In this document: positions 1-10,319 of the stretch, piece after piece
Numbering within the stretch: the first letter of the stretch is position 1
Layout of the letters: each line of letters starts with the position of its first letter
NCBI GenBank assembly: GCA_022478985.1
Contig: JAKSZP010017504.1
Coordinates: forward strand, 1-64,000
Length of the DNA: 64,000 nucleotides
Source of the DNA: Massospora cicadina
Taxonomy: Eukaryota; Entomophthoromycota; Entomophthoromycetes; Entomophthorales; Entomophthoraceae
Direction of reading: 5' to 3'
Made by a program: the position numbers and the translations under genes
The notes under the pieces: model-generated
Database searches by the model: none
Seen by the model: the letters and a program-made list of their open reading frames with translations, nothing else
Told to the model about the DNA's origin: nothing

Positions 1-805
1 CTGGAGTGGAAGTCTCCAATCGCTTAAATGCTGGAGGAGTAAATGAAGCCACCATACCTGAAAATACATATCTCAGCCAAATTCTAGGGGAGCCAATTGG
101 CATCAATACTGCCAGCAACGCAGATGAGGTGTTGTCTCACCTTACTTGCCCTATCCAGCATAGCCACACCATGAAGTCCATCAAGGAAAATTACCCCAAG
201 ACCGCATGTAGACTAACCTCCATATTTCATCTTAGGGAGGTCTTAGCGCTATCGCCCACTTTTGGGGGATACTTATGAAGGTTGAAGTGGTGATCCAAAA
301 AGTTTGGGTGATGGCCATTTTAGTTACAGGATCCTCAGTGAACGTAATCTCCTCCAAGATGATGAAAAAGATCAAGCTTGCACCTGACTTGGAGTACAAT
401 CAAGACTTTGGAACCGCTGGTCCTAACAACACCCGTGCACTTGGTGCTTACTCGTCGCTTCCTATTCATATTGGGAAGCTTATCCTATCAGCCCCCACAG
501 TGGCTTTGGATAACAACGCTTATGATATGCTTATAGGTACTCAGTTTATGATTGAGTATGATGGCATTATCAATATAAAGCAAGGGTTCTTGTCATTGCT
601 TAATTATGAAGTTCCCTTAGTTCTGGCAATACCAAACCCAGCAAGAAGGATTACTCTTGCATGTACAACAATCTCGCAAAAACAGCGACATAAAAGGGCA
701 GATTGCCAATAAGCTCTGCACCCCCCTTCCTACCTCTCAAGTGGATGAAAAGGTACTACACTACCATAATCGCAACACCCCTACCAACATTCTTGAGGGG
801 GGCAA
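1..805 (+). pseudogene. Internally deleted Ty3/gypsy-type remnant: pre-protease, retropepsin, pol tail
   Basis: Two overlapping frames (6-278 and 275-712) read as the end of a gag-like region followed by a retropepsin domain. The frame at 275 has the flap and active-site surroundings of a retroelement protease: TGSSVNVIS, where the catalytic Asp expected before TGS is not present in the visible frame, then a YDMLIGTQF motif. From about 740 another frame reads LHYHNRNTPTNILEGG, which resembles the extreme C-terminus of gypsy pol, ending in a purine tract (GAGGGGGG, 796-802). Reverse transcriptase, RNase H and integrase are missing between them, so I infer a large internal deletion. The left end runs off the window. 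Family placement rests on the protease and the end structure only. Confidence 0.7.
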
Positions 806-1560
806 TGTCGGACATTCTCCTTTTTGATGTAAGAAAAAGAATATTGGAGGTATTAGTGCTCCTGAATCTGCTACTATGATTGGCACATCACCTGCCTGAT
901 CTTCTAATAATATTATGGATATCAACGCTATGAGTACCCATAGCAAAAAGACCTTGGTGAATTCTCGGTGGAATCCTAACAACTGGAAAAATACAATTTA
1001 TCATAAAAATCAGCTTAAAAAGGTAACAATTAATAATAGGATTACTCTGACTCCTCAGTTGAATTTGAGGAGTATAATATTGCACAGTTCTGAACCTCTG
1101 CAAGGCAAGAAGATTTTACCCATCGATGATTGGGTGCAAGTTAACCAATCATTACCATCCAAGTCTAACCACCACCAAGGTGCAAAGATTTTACTTGAGG
1201 ATGATAGGGTAAAAATTAGCCAATCATTACCATCTGAGTCTGACCACAGCCGAATTACCCAATCATTACCATCTGAGACTGACCACCACTGAGGTGAAAA
1301 GCTTTTACTCGCTGGTGATTGGATACAATTCATCAAATCATTACTGCATGGGTCAGTTTTGCCTCTGAAAAATTTTTATCTTTGATCTGATAGGCTTAAA
1401 GCCTATACTTCCTAATTTAGATCATTGAGCTTTGCATTCTTTTGCATCAAATATTAATGGTCTCAAAATCTGAACTAGTTTAAATAGGAAAAACTAGTAT
1501 TGAGAAAAGGACCTTTCCTGGTTTTGCTCTGCCTAAATAATAAAAAACATAAAAAACTTT
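806..1560 (+). repeat. Probable LTR and flank of the remnant, with minisatellite
   Basis: A TGTCGGACATT start lies directly after a polypurine tract, which is how a 3' LTR begins. No convincing coding frame runs through the segment. The outer boundary is not defined because no second copy is present in the window. The segment contains the 75-bp tandem repeat described separately and grades into AT-rich sequence near 1560. Confidence 0.4.
1111..1340 (+). repeat. Tandem repeat with 75-bp period, about 3 copies
   Basis: The block AGATTTTAC...CAATCATTACCATC...GACCACCAC recurs. The first full unit starts at 1111 and the second at 1186 (75-bp step). A shortened third unit follows near 1252 and a diverged fourth near 1300. 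The units stay open in one plus frame (915-1292), giving a repeated SLPSESDH-like peptide, but no homology supports a protein, so I treat it as a minisatellite. Confidence 0.75.
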
Positions 1561-1642
1561 AATAAGTGTTATTTTATACTTTTATTAAAAATTAAATATC
1601 TCACTTAAATATATTATTTGTGGCATCCATTGGCGGATCCCA

Positions 1643-2138
1643 CAAATGGGGAAAGGGTTATTTGGGAAGTTGACTAACAAGGAATGTTGGTTGGGGAAAA
1701 CATATTTAAGCTCAGATGAAGGAATTTGGGATGTGCTGCAGAGGGCCCAAGCACTGACCCACCAATAGGCAATGCTGCCATCCAAAATGGTGTAATAAGC
1801 TGAAACTCGCTTCACTTGAGTGATTGACTGAAGTTGGATTTGACCTGATTGGGTTGTTTTGTAAATGGAATGGGTTTTGAAACCCCGTTCCTCAACAAAC
1901 CAAATCAAACCATCCACATTAATTTGATAAACTGTCCATTTTAACGCTTGGACTGACATAAGGGGCTAGGCATTTGGCACCCTACCAATACCAACCTGAG
2001 CATATTTTGCCCTTACCCAGCGTTGGTCTAGGGTGTGCCTCAGGTCAGGGAGGGCCTGGAGCTTCACCTTCTGGGCCTCCTGGCGCCCAGCCTTATCTTT
2101 GGGGTTGTTCCCCATTATGATGTCATGTGCACATTACA
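1643..2138 (-). repeat. Truncated 3' LTR of element A
   Basis: The minus strand starts TGTAATGTGCACATGACATC just after a purine tract (complement of 2139-2170) and matches the LTR at 7252-8103. Homology stops near 1643, where the matching LTR continues for about 390 bp more. The lost part is the region downstream of the putative transcription start. Confidence 0.85.
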
Positions 2139-2169
2139 TTACCCTTTCCTCCCAATGGGGCTCAACCCC

Positions 2170-5100
2170 CCTCCAGGGGTTTGAGCAAGGTAAAAGTTCT
2201 TGTGGGCAGGGGACAACTTCATGGCCAAAACAGTCAGTTTAGGTTGGGATTCAGCAGCCTAGGGGAAATGCTTGTGGAAGGCTTCAATCAGATCTTGGGC
2301 ATGCACACAGTTGCACGCTGGAACCCAACTGTTCTCTGCAGCGTCAAAGCCCTTCCAGGATACCAGGTACTCAAGTCTTCTTTTTACGTGGCGGGAGGCA
2401 ACTATTTCTTCCACCTCCTAATCTGGCGCACCATCAATGAGATAGGCCTCAGTAGTTTCTGGTGGAGGGCCCTCAAGAAACGTCATTTAGCTCTCATGAA
2501 ACACAGAGAAGATCCAAAATGAGGGTTGAAGATCTAGCTGGTATGAGGCATGGCCCACCTTTCTAACAACGCGGTAGGAGCCAATCCTCTTTGGTCCCAA
2601 CTTCTTACATGGCTGCTTGATTGGGATGTTACGAGCATCAAGCATCATTAGATCCCCTTCCTTGTATGCGGGACCCACTTGGCGCTTCCCATCAGCGTTC
2701 TCCTTATATACCTGCATAGCCACCTCCAAGCTTGTGGAAACCCCCTGGTGGACCTTCTTGATTGTCTTGGCAAAGTCCACCACTGCTTCAACCTTTGACA
2801 CACAGCTGGGCTCCATGTTAAAGGCGGGGTTAAAGCCATGGCCGGCAAAAAAGGGGAACAACTGATCGAAGAGTGCTTGGTATTGTTGTAGCTAAACTGG
2901 GCCATGGGAAGGTGAGAAGCCCAATCTGAATGATCCACGGCAGTGCAACACCGCAGAAACTGTTCCAAGTATTGGTTTAGCTCTCAGTCTGCCCATCTGA
3001 TTGGGGATGATAGGCAGTTGAACGGCAAAGGCGAATCTGAAGAGTCTTACACAACTCTTCCCAAAAGATGGAGATTTATTGGGGTCCCCAGTCACTAATA
3101 ATCTCTTGGGAACCCTCATGGAGCGCAAACACATGGGTGACTAAAGCCTAGACATCTCCGCTGAGTTTATTGTGGTTCTGCAAGGAAAGAAGTGGGAGAA
3201 CTTTGTAAAACGGTCCACCATCACCATTATGGCATCATAACCATCAGAGACAGGTAGTTCCACAATGAAATCAACCAAGAGGGAAGTCCAGGGCCCATCA
3301 GCCTTTTGGACTGGTACCAACAACCCCGCTAAATGTTTATGATTGGGTTTCATCTGGTTGCATACCAGGCACTCATTACAATACCGCCCCACCTGAGCAG
3401 GCAAGCCCTTCCAATTGTAGGTGCGGCGTATCAACTCCAAGGTCTTTGCTTTCCCCGGATGACCAATGGTGATTCCATCATGATGGTCCCAGATGATTTC
3501 CAGGCGCAGTGGTCCAGCAGGTACCCAAAGGCTTCCCTGAACCACACCATCTCATTCTTTACATGACAGCCCCTGGATAGATCCTCTTAAATTGAAGCGC
3601 TCTTTGCAAGTACCATGGTATATTCGCCCAACAGCAGCTGATAGAGGACGACCTTTCTGAACATACCATATTCCTCCGCGTTATCCAGAGGTGCAAGCGC
3701 TGTCCCGTTAGCCAGGGGAGAGGGAAGTAGTGACAGAATTTTACTTGGAGAATCATAACCTGGGTGTTGTGCACTTCTACCTCCTTGAGGGTCAGGGGTT
3801 AAAGCAGGGTTGTGGCTCAAATCATTCACCAAACCATTATTTGCCCTTGGTGAACTCATATGTGAATACAAATTGGGCAAGGGTCACATGCCAACGGGTC
3901 TGCCGTGGGGTTAGGACATGAGGAGCGCAGTAATGCAGCAAGGCACGGTGGTCTGTACATACATGGAATGGTTGGGTAGAGCCATGCAAGTGGTGACGCC
4001 AATATGTCAGCGTCTCCACCACTGCTAGTAACTCCTTGTTGTAAACAGCATAATTCAACTCTGGCAAAGACATCTTCCTAGAAAAATATCCCACTGGATG
4101 CTCTATCCCATCTTCGCCTACTTGCAACAAGGCGGCCGCTATGGCAAAGTTGAGGCATCAATAGACACAATAAACTCTTTTGAAGAATTGACTTGGTGAG
4201 AACAGACGTGGACAATAAGGTGCACTTCGCTGCTTGGAAAGCATCCTCCAAAATGGGGGACCACTGAAGCAGCTTGGCCCCTCTAGCCTTTTTATAAGGG
4301 AGCCGCCACCTCAGACAAATTGGGAGTGAACTTGAGGAACGTGCATGTCCCCAAAAAGCTTCTCAGTTCCTTGACAGAAGTGGGTATAGGCCACTCATGA
4401 ATCGCCTTCTCCTTGTCTGGAGTTATCATGTGTCCCTGGTCAAACATGACGTTGCTCAGAAACGTGAGCTGGGACTCGAAGAACTCGCACTTTGAAATTT
4501 TCAACGTAAGGCTGGCTGCCTTTAACCACTCCACCACTTGCCGAAGGTGGACTGCATGGGACTCCTGATCAGGGGAAAACACCAGGATGTCATCCATGTA
4601 GGCAACCGCGCATACCCCTAACAGGTCCCCCAACGCTGCATCAATGTGGCATTGAAAGATAGCAGGGCATTCTTAATCCCAATGGGCATGAACCAAAACT
4701 GCAATATCCTTTTCTGGTGTGGAAGGCGGTTAACCACCCCTGGCCCTTCTTTATCCAAATCTGATTAAACGCATTGAGGCAATCCAGCTTGGAGAAGACC
4801 TTCACCTTTTCCACATAGCGCGCAATCTGTGAATCCAAAGAGATAGGATGGAGGTCTGGTACAGTGACATTGTTAAGGTTCCCGTAGTCCACACACAGGC
4901 GTAAAGTACCATCAGACTTCTCCACAAAGAAAAGGGGAGCACACAGGAGGTACTCTGAAAAATCGCACCTTTGGCCAACTGTTCCTTCACCCACACATCC
5001 AACGCCTCTTCCTCACATACAGTCAATGGGTAAATGGGGGAATATATATGCACCAGATCCACCATGAGCTTAAAGTCACAATCAAACTCAGGGTGCTCAG

Positions 5101-5223
5101 GGAGTGCATTGGCGGATGCTGCATCAAAAGAGGATCCTAAACCCTCCAAACAGGAAGGTAAGGAAAATCCCACGGAGGAGGGGGTCTTCAGCAAAGGAGC
5201 AAGATAAGGTGTGGGGACATTGG
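2170..5223 (-). pseudogene. Broken pol of element A: RT, RNase H, integrase, chromodomain
   Basis: In transcription order the minus strand shows reverse transcriptase (about 5194-4290, including AYMDDILVFS at the catalytic site), an RNase H-like domain (4130-3837, with YNKELLAVVETL and TDHRALLHY), integrase with an HHCC zinc-binding region and core (3545-2890, GRYCNECLVCNQ), and a C-terminal chromodomain (about 2460-2230, LEYLVSWKGFDAAENSW read across a break). The enzymes would copy the element RNA and insert the cDNA, with the chromodomain biasing insertion to modified chromatin. Many frameshifts and stops make it inactive. The same domains appear in better condition at 28569-32105. Confidence 0.88.
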
Positions 5224-6091
5224 GCCAATGTCATGTACCCATGACATAATAGTGGGGATCAACCCCAAAGATAAGGCTGGGCGCTTGGAGGCCCAAAAGG
5301 TAAGGCTGCAGGGCCTCCCAGACCTGAAACACACCTTAAACCAGCTCTGGGTAAGGGCAAAATATGCACAGGTTGGTCCTAGTGGGGTGCCAAGTGCCCA
5401 GTCCCTGACGATGGGCCAAACATTAAAACGAACTATCTACCAATTAAAAACGGATGGTTCAGTTCGCTTAGTTGAGGAATGAGGGTTTGAAACCCATTCC
5501 ACCTATGAAACAATGCGCTTGGGTCAAATCCAACTTCAGTTGATAACTCAAGTGAAGTCAGTTTCAGCCTATTTTACTAACTCGGATGGCAGTATCACCC
5601 TATTGGTGAGCCGCTGCTTGGGCCAATGTGGCATAATCCTAATTTCCTCATCTGAGCTTAAATACGTTTTCCCCAACCAACATTCCTTGTTGGTCAACTC
5701 CTGAAATAAACCTTTACCCCGTTTTATGCTATTTTAAATTTTATATGATGTTCCAAACGCTCCTGTGCATGAACCTCTTCGAGGAGATCTCACGTTCTGT
5801 TACCCTTGCCATTGCAAGGATCTTGCAGCTCTCACCTCGTGCACCATTTGTTCGCCCAGGTTCCCTCCAACCTGGGTTGTTTATCCCCTATCAATATGTG
5901 CACCGCGTCATTTTTACTGGTGCTTTTCTTATAATATTCACAATTTTATGCCTAAACGATTATGGCTCCAACACCCTCTGCTGGGTTCTAATCACTCTGG
6001 CCCTAACGGCTAGTTCCCTGGCGTTGGTCTGGTGCACCACACACTGCCACTCTGGGAATGGGAGAGTTATAGACACTCTCCTTACAGCCAA
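5224..6091 (+). mobile_element. Solo LTR with 5-bp target duplications (GCCAA), nested in element A
   Basis: An 858-bp LTR (5229-6086) of the same family lies in opposite orientation to its host element. It starts TGTCATG and ends CTTACA, and is flanked directly by GCCAA at 5224-5228 and at 6087-6091. The host sequence is collinear on both sides. Solo LTRs with intact duplications arise by recombination between the two LTRs of a full element. It retains a TATA-like TTAAATACG at 5658 and the conserved GTTGGTCAACT at 5689-5699. The open frame across its 5' half is part of the LTR and shows no protein homology. Confidence 0.95.
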
Positions 6092-6960
6092 TGAGGTAAT
6101 GGGCCCTGGGCGGTATCCTCTGACAAGGGAACAATGAACTGGTGACCATTTATCAAAGACAAGGATAGAGTGTTTTCTATCAGACTAGTCCTGACGTCAA
6201 ACTTTCTCCACCACTCAACCCCCAAAATAATGGGGAACAAGATGTGCTTGATAGTATGAAAATGGTCGGACAGAAGATAGGCGCCCACCTGGTAGTCCAC
6301 CAACCCCATGACGTTAAGCGCAGGGATACCTTGAGAAGCCCCACCTCTAGCCATACCACCTGGTGAATAACTCAACTCAAGGTAGTCAGCAAAGTCTTGG
6401 TCAATAAAATTATTTGCGGCATAGGTATCCACTAAAATAGTTGTGTTGAACTTCCCAAGAGAGGATGTAAGGGTAGCAGTCAAGAGGAAGTATCCAGAGT
6501 GGGATTTATTCAAAGCAGAAAACGCCCCCACTTCACCTAAATTTTATTCTGACTTGAGCAAACTATAAGGGTAGGTTTGGGAATAAAGGAAGGGGTAGGG
6601 ATAGTCGGCCAATCTTACTACTGAGGCCACATACCCCTCCATGCCTTCTGCAGGTGCATAAGTGTTTTCATATTGTAAGCGCAGTTCTTTTTCAACTACC
6701 TGAGTGCTGCGAATCATGGAAGAGGTCAAACGGGATTTTCTGGTGTGATTTCATACACAGGAATGGGTTCCAGATATGAACCATGAGAGGTCCAATATGG
6801 TTCAGAGATTTATCTCAGGTTTTCATTATAAAACGCATTTTTAGATGCGAGCAACCCTGTCCCTTGAACCGCGATGGAATGCCCAACGTTATCTGTGGCC
6901 AACACCCCCAGGCCCATCTGCGCCAATTCTGACAGCATCAGCTGAACGTGCAGGCGAAAG
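6092..6960 (-). pseudogene. Broken gag/protease region of element A
   Basis: A minus frame (6531-6082) reads through a retropepsin-like region: ILVDTYAANNFID sits where an active protease has VDTGA or VDSGA, and IILGVEWW is the second conserved strand. The catalytic Asp is kept but the following Gly codon has become Tyr. A second frame (6729-6544) matches the junction upstream of protease in the intact copy near 28500. No CCHC knuckle is visible in the gag portion, which is unusual for this class and also true of the intact relative. The reading frame is not continuous. Confidence 0.75.
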
Positions 6961-7238
6961 GAAACTGTGTTTATTTAATTTAACATTGACAAATTCAGCG
7001 GAAAGTTGGGGAATCACGACTTTTGGACCTCAAAGCGTCTGTATCCACCAGGTACAAGCACAAAGGGTGTATTTTTTCCAGTCAGAGGCAACCATAATAA
7101 TGCTGAGTTGCTCCAACCATTGGGAAAAATAGGAAACTGAAGTGCGGCTAATGACAGCCAACTCCCACAGCTGGCGCCTACTGTTCCCACTTCAGAAAAG
7201 ATTCACATGGAAAAAGTTCATGCACATAGAGTTAAAGG

Positions 7239-7249
7239 GTTGGTTGACT
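7239..7249 (-). promoter_or_regulatory. Putative self-priming primer-binding site of element A
   Basis: Two bases after the LTR end, the minus strand reads AGTCAACCAAC. The element's own LTR carries GTTGGTCGACT (minus strand of 7633-7643), complementary apart from one A-C mismatch. The intact relative shows the same arrangement with one G-U wobble. No match to the tRNA primer sites used by the other LTR families here was seen. Confidence 0.55.
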
Positions 7250-7251
7250 AA

Positions 7252-8103
7252 TGTAAGGAGAGTGTCTATAACTCTTCCGTTCCCAGCGTGGTAGTGCACG
7301 GTGCACAAGGCCAACGCCAGGGAACTAGCTCTTAGTGCCAAAGTCATTAGAGCCCAGCAGAGGGTTCTGGAGCAATAACAGCTTAGGCATAGAAAGGCGA
7401 GTTTTACAATAAAACCCCATTAAAAGCGACATGGTGCACATATCAAAAGGGGCTAAGCGACCCAGGTTGGAGGGAACCTGGGCGAACAAATGGTGCATGA
7501 GTTGAGAGCTGCAATGTACTTGCAATGGCAAGGGTAATGGAGCATGAGACCTCCTCAAAGAGGTTTGTGCACAGGAGCGTTTGGAATATCATAAATTTAA
7601 AAAAATGTAAATGGGGAAAGGTTTATTTGGGAAGTCGACCAACAAGGAATGTTGGTTGGGGAAAACATATTTAAACTTGGACAGGGGAATACGGGATGTG
7701 CTGCAGAGGGCCCAAGCACTAACCCACCAATAGGTAATTCTGCCATCCAAATTGGTGTAATAAGCTGAAACTGACTTCACTTAAGTGATTGATTGAAGTT
7801 GGATTTGACCTGAATGGGTTGTTTTGTAAATGAAATGGGTTTTGAAACCCTGTTTCTTGACAAACAGAATTTAACTGTCCACATTAATTTGGTAAACCGT
7901 CTGTTTTAACGCCTGGACTGATGTAAGGGGCTGGGCATTTAGCACCCTACTAGTACCAACCTGGGCATATTTTGCCCTTACCCAGCGTTGGTCTAGGGTG
8001 TGCCTCAGGTCAGGGAGGGCCTGTAGCTTCACCTTCTGGGCCTCCTGGCGCCCAGCCTTATCTTTGGTGTTGGTCCCCGTTATGATGTCATGTGCACATG
8101 ACA
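7252..8103 (-). repeat. 5' LTR of element A (852 bp)
   Basis: The minus strand begins TGTCATGTGCACATGACATC and ends CTCCTTACA, the same termini as the other LTRs of the family. A TATA-like TTTAAATATG (complement of 7666-7675) lies 32 bp upstream of the conserved GTTGGTCGACT (complement of 7633-7643), the same spacing as in the intact element. The open frames inside it are LTR sequence in all copies. Confidence 0.92.
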
Positions 8104-8400
8104 ATATCAGAAAGTTTGATTGCTCAGTGATTGAAAAAGATCAGATGAACCCCAAACTACTTTGACAACTATAAGTTTTTCACTCCTTTCATTGATAAAA
8201 AATAGATTTAACTAAAGCTTTATTTTTTACTATTTGCAACTTTTTGGAGAATCGCCTAAGTAACTTTGAGAGAATACCTGCCACTTTTGAAGTGTAATTG
8301 AAACTATAAAAGGGCAAAAACTCTTTATACCGCTTGAAGTCACTTTTGAGCGATTTTAAATTTAAGTTTTATTTATCCACAGCCGTCTGCCCAAACCTAT
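8104..8400. other. AT-rich spacer
   Basis: No coding frame, repeat or recognisable RNA gene was seen between the LTR of element A and the GC-richer ORF1-like element that begins at 8407. Confidence 0.6.
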
Positions 8401-8406
8401 TCTTTG

Positions 8407-10230
8407 ATGTCCTTGGCTCCGCCGCCTGCCACCTCAGAGTGGGGCAGCAGTGCACCCCCACCTAGCGTTTTCCGCCCTGCGGGCAAGCGCGTTCAGATGG
8501 GCTTAAACAGCCCGCCCACTGCTTCCAACCGTTTTGTCCCCCCACGGGACTAAGCGCTCCACCTGGCGCGCGTCCACCCTTCTCGCCCCCATCCTCTCGC
8601 CCTCCCTCGCTCTGCCATTCGCTATTGCCTTAGAGTGGACTATGGGTGTTTGTTCCCATATGCTGATAAGCCAATTATTGACCTAGCCATTGTGGCCTTT
8701 GCGCCAGCTGGCTTTATAGACTTCCGCCCTTTTAAGGGCTACTTTGACGTTGGGTTCCAATCTGAGGAGGATGCTGAAGCGGCAGCACAAACTCCTCTAA
8801 TTTATAAAAAACCCATTCCCACAACCCGTACTCGCCTCCCCTTCAGACACCACGCTGGTGGTATCCTTTGCAAATCTCCCATCCCACCTTCCACCCCAGG
8901 TTTTGTATGACCAGTTGGTCGCGGGGCTCATGGCTTATGGCACTCAGCCCAACCTCATCTTTGCCATTCCATCTGGTGTGAGCGCCTTGCTGCTCCTTGT
9001 GCAACAGCCACCATCATACCACACCAACCTACCATAGCCCAACAAATCCCACCCCACGCTAGTGTGGCTGCAGCGCCTGATCATTTCTTTTGGGCTCAGG
9101 TCAATAATGGTAGGCAGATTTGTTCCCTCTGCTTTAGCCTCGACCATGCAAAAAGAGCATGCCCTCAGGCCTAGTCCGCTGCTGTGGCTTCTGAGCCCCC
9201 CTCTGGAGGTTCAGTATGGGGTGCTTTGCTGCCCCCTCCCACCCTCCAATCTCGTTCAGTGGGCCCACATGGAAAATCAGACCCCCCCAAAAAAAAAAAA
9301 CCTCCAGCCTCACTCTCCCACCTAAATCTACCCCAGCCAATCAGAACAATGCTTGGACCACCATTGGCACCCAAGCAGCTGTCCATTTGCCCAATCCCAC
9401 CCACCCAAATTTGAACGCCACTATTCCAGTGAACCAAAATCCATGGGATCTATTGGCTGAAACTGATGAATCAGGTAATGTCCTCATTAGTAAGCATACA
9501 GGTCAACCTCTCTGCCAAGGCAATTATGGTCAGGCAGAATTTTTCCTTCCCAACTTCGATGAAACCCTACCCCTCGCCATTTTGCTCCTCTACCCAATAC
9601 AGCCCCCTTCCAAAGTGACCACCAGCTCGCCTTAGCTGCGGTGGCCTCTCCTCAGTGCCCGAAACTATGCACCACGGTGGCCCAGTCAGTGGCTCAGCTC
9701 CAGCATGGCCTGCCCACCCTCTTCTCCCCCCCCGACTTCCCTGAATCTGCCTGCAGTGACATCTTGAAACTATTCGATGATGCTGAAGTTGCTGTTATGA
9801 ATGTCACAATGCTTGCTTCATTCAACCCCTCAGCCAAAATCACCCGCCACAGTATCTCCCTTTTCACCCAACTTCCTGAAGCCTGCAAAAAAGCTGAAGT
9901 TCTCCTCGCAGCTTTTGTTGAAACACTTTCCCGTCATTATCTTGATGTGGAAGTGGAAAACTCCTACTATGCTGACCTCAACCCCCACTATGCGGATGCC
10001 CCAACGCCCTGGCTCTCTGCTCTGATCTGGTACTGTAACCAACATCCCTTGATTGAGGTGGGTCTTTCTGAAAACCAACCCCCCGACCCCTCCTCACCCT
10101 CTGCCATGGTGGGTTAGCAGTTTCTGCTTCCCACCTGGTTATTAGTTTTGTTTTGTTGTTTTGAGTGTTGTGTTCAGTACTGTCCATCCCCTGGTTGGCG
10201 TACCTCAAATAAATCAAATCAAAAAGCTTC
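8407..10230 (+). pseudogene. ORF1-like CCHC protein, decayed; ORF1-only retroelement
   Basis: A GC-richer island begins with ATG at 8407 (MSLAPPPATSEWGSS) and holds successive frames that read as one broken protein of roughly 550 residues. An RRM-like stretch (GYFDVGFQSEEDAEAA, near 8740) is followed by a perfect CX2CX4HX4C knuckle (CSLCFSLDHAKRAC, 9121-9162), a Pro/Asn-rich linker and a helical tail (9641-10117). Stops or frameshifts occur near 8551, 8908, 9172, the A-run at 9290 and about 9560. This is the layout of a LINE ORF1 (gag-like RNA-binding protein), but no endonuclease or RT follows. Instead the sequence ends in a short 3' region with AATAAA at 10209. That 3' end resembles the SINE tails in this window. 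A host gene cannot be ruled out. Confidence 0.6.
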
Positions 10231-10319
10231 AAAAGGGCCTATTCTATTATTGACACTGTGTACCAAGGAAACCCAGGGTGCACTACCCAGTACCCTTTTA
10301 AGTTCTTTTAAGTCTTGTG

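Larger units (their letters stand above)
1643..8103 (-). mobile_element. Chromodomain Ty3/gypsy element (A), degenerate, with nested solo LTR
   Basis: This is a minus-strand LTR retrotransposon of the same family as the complete element at 26688-33124. Reading the minus strand the order is 5' LTR (8103-7252), primer site, gag/protease (about 6960-6087), an inserted plus-strand solo LTR (6086-5229), then RT, RNase H, integrase and chromodomain (5223 down to 2170), polypurine tract and a truncated 3' LTR (2138-1643). The outer third of the 3' LTR is lost, so target duplications cannot be tested. Frames are broken throughout. Domain order and the chromodomain place it among chromoviruses. Confidence 0.9.

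Noticed and set aside
9062..9340. Several overlapping frames on both strands around the A-run at 9290
   Set aside because: Only the frame with the CCHC knuckle and its continuation fits the ORF1-like protein; the others are shadows of GC-rich coding sequence.
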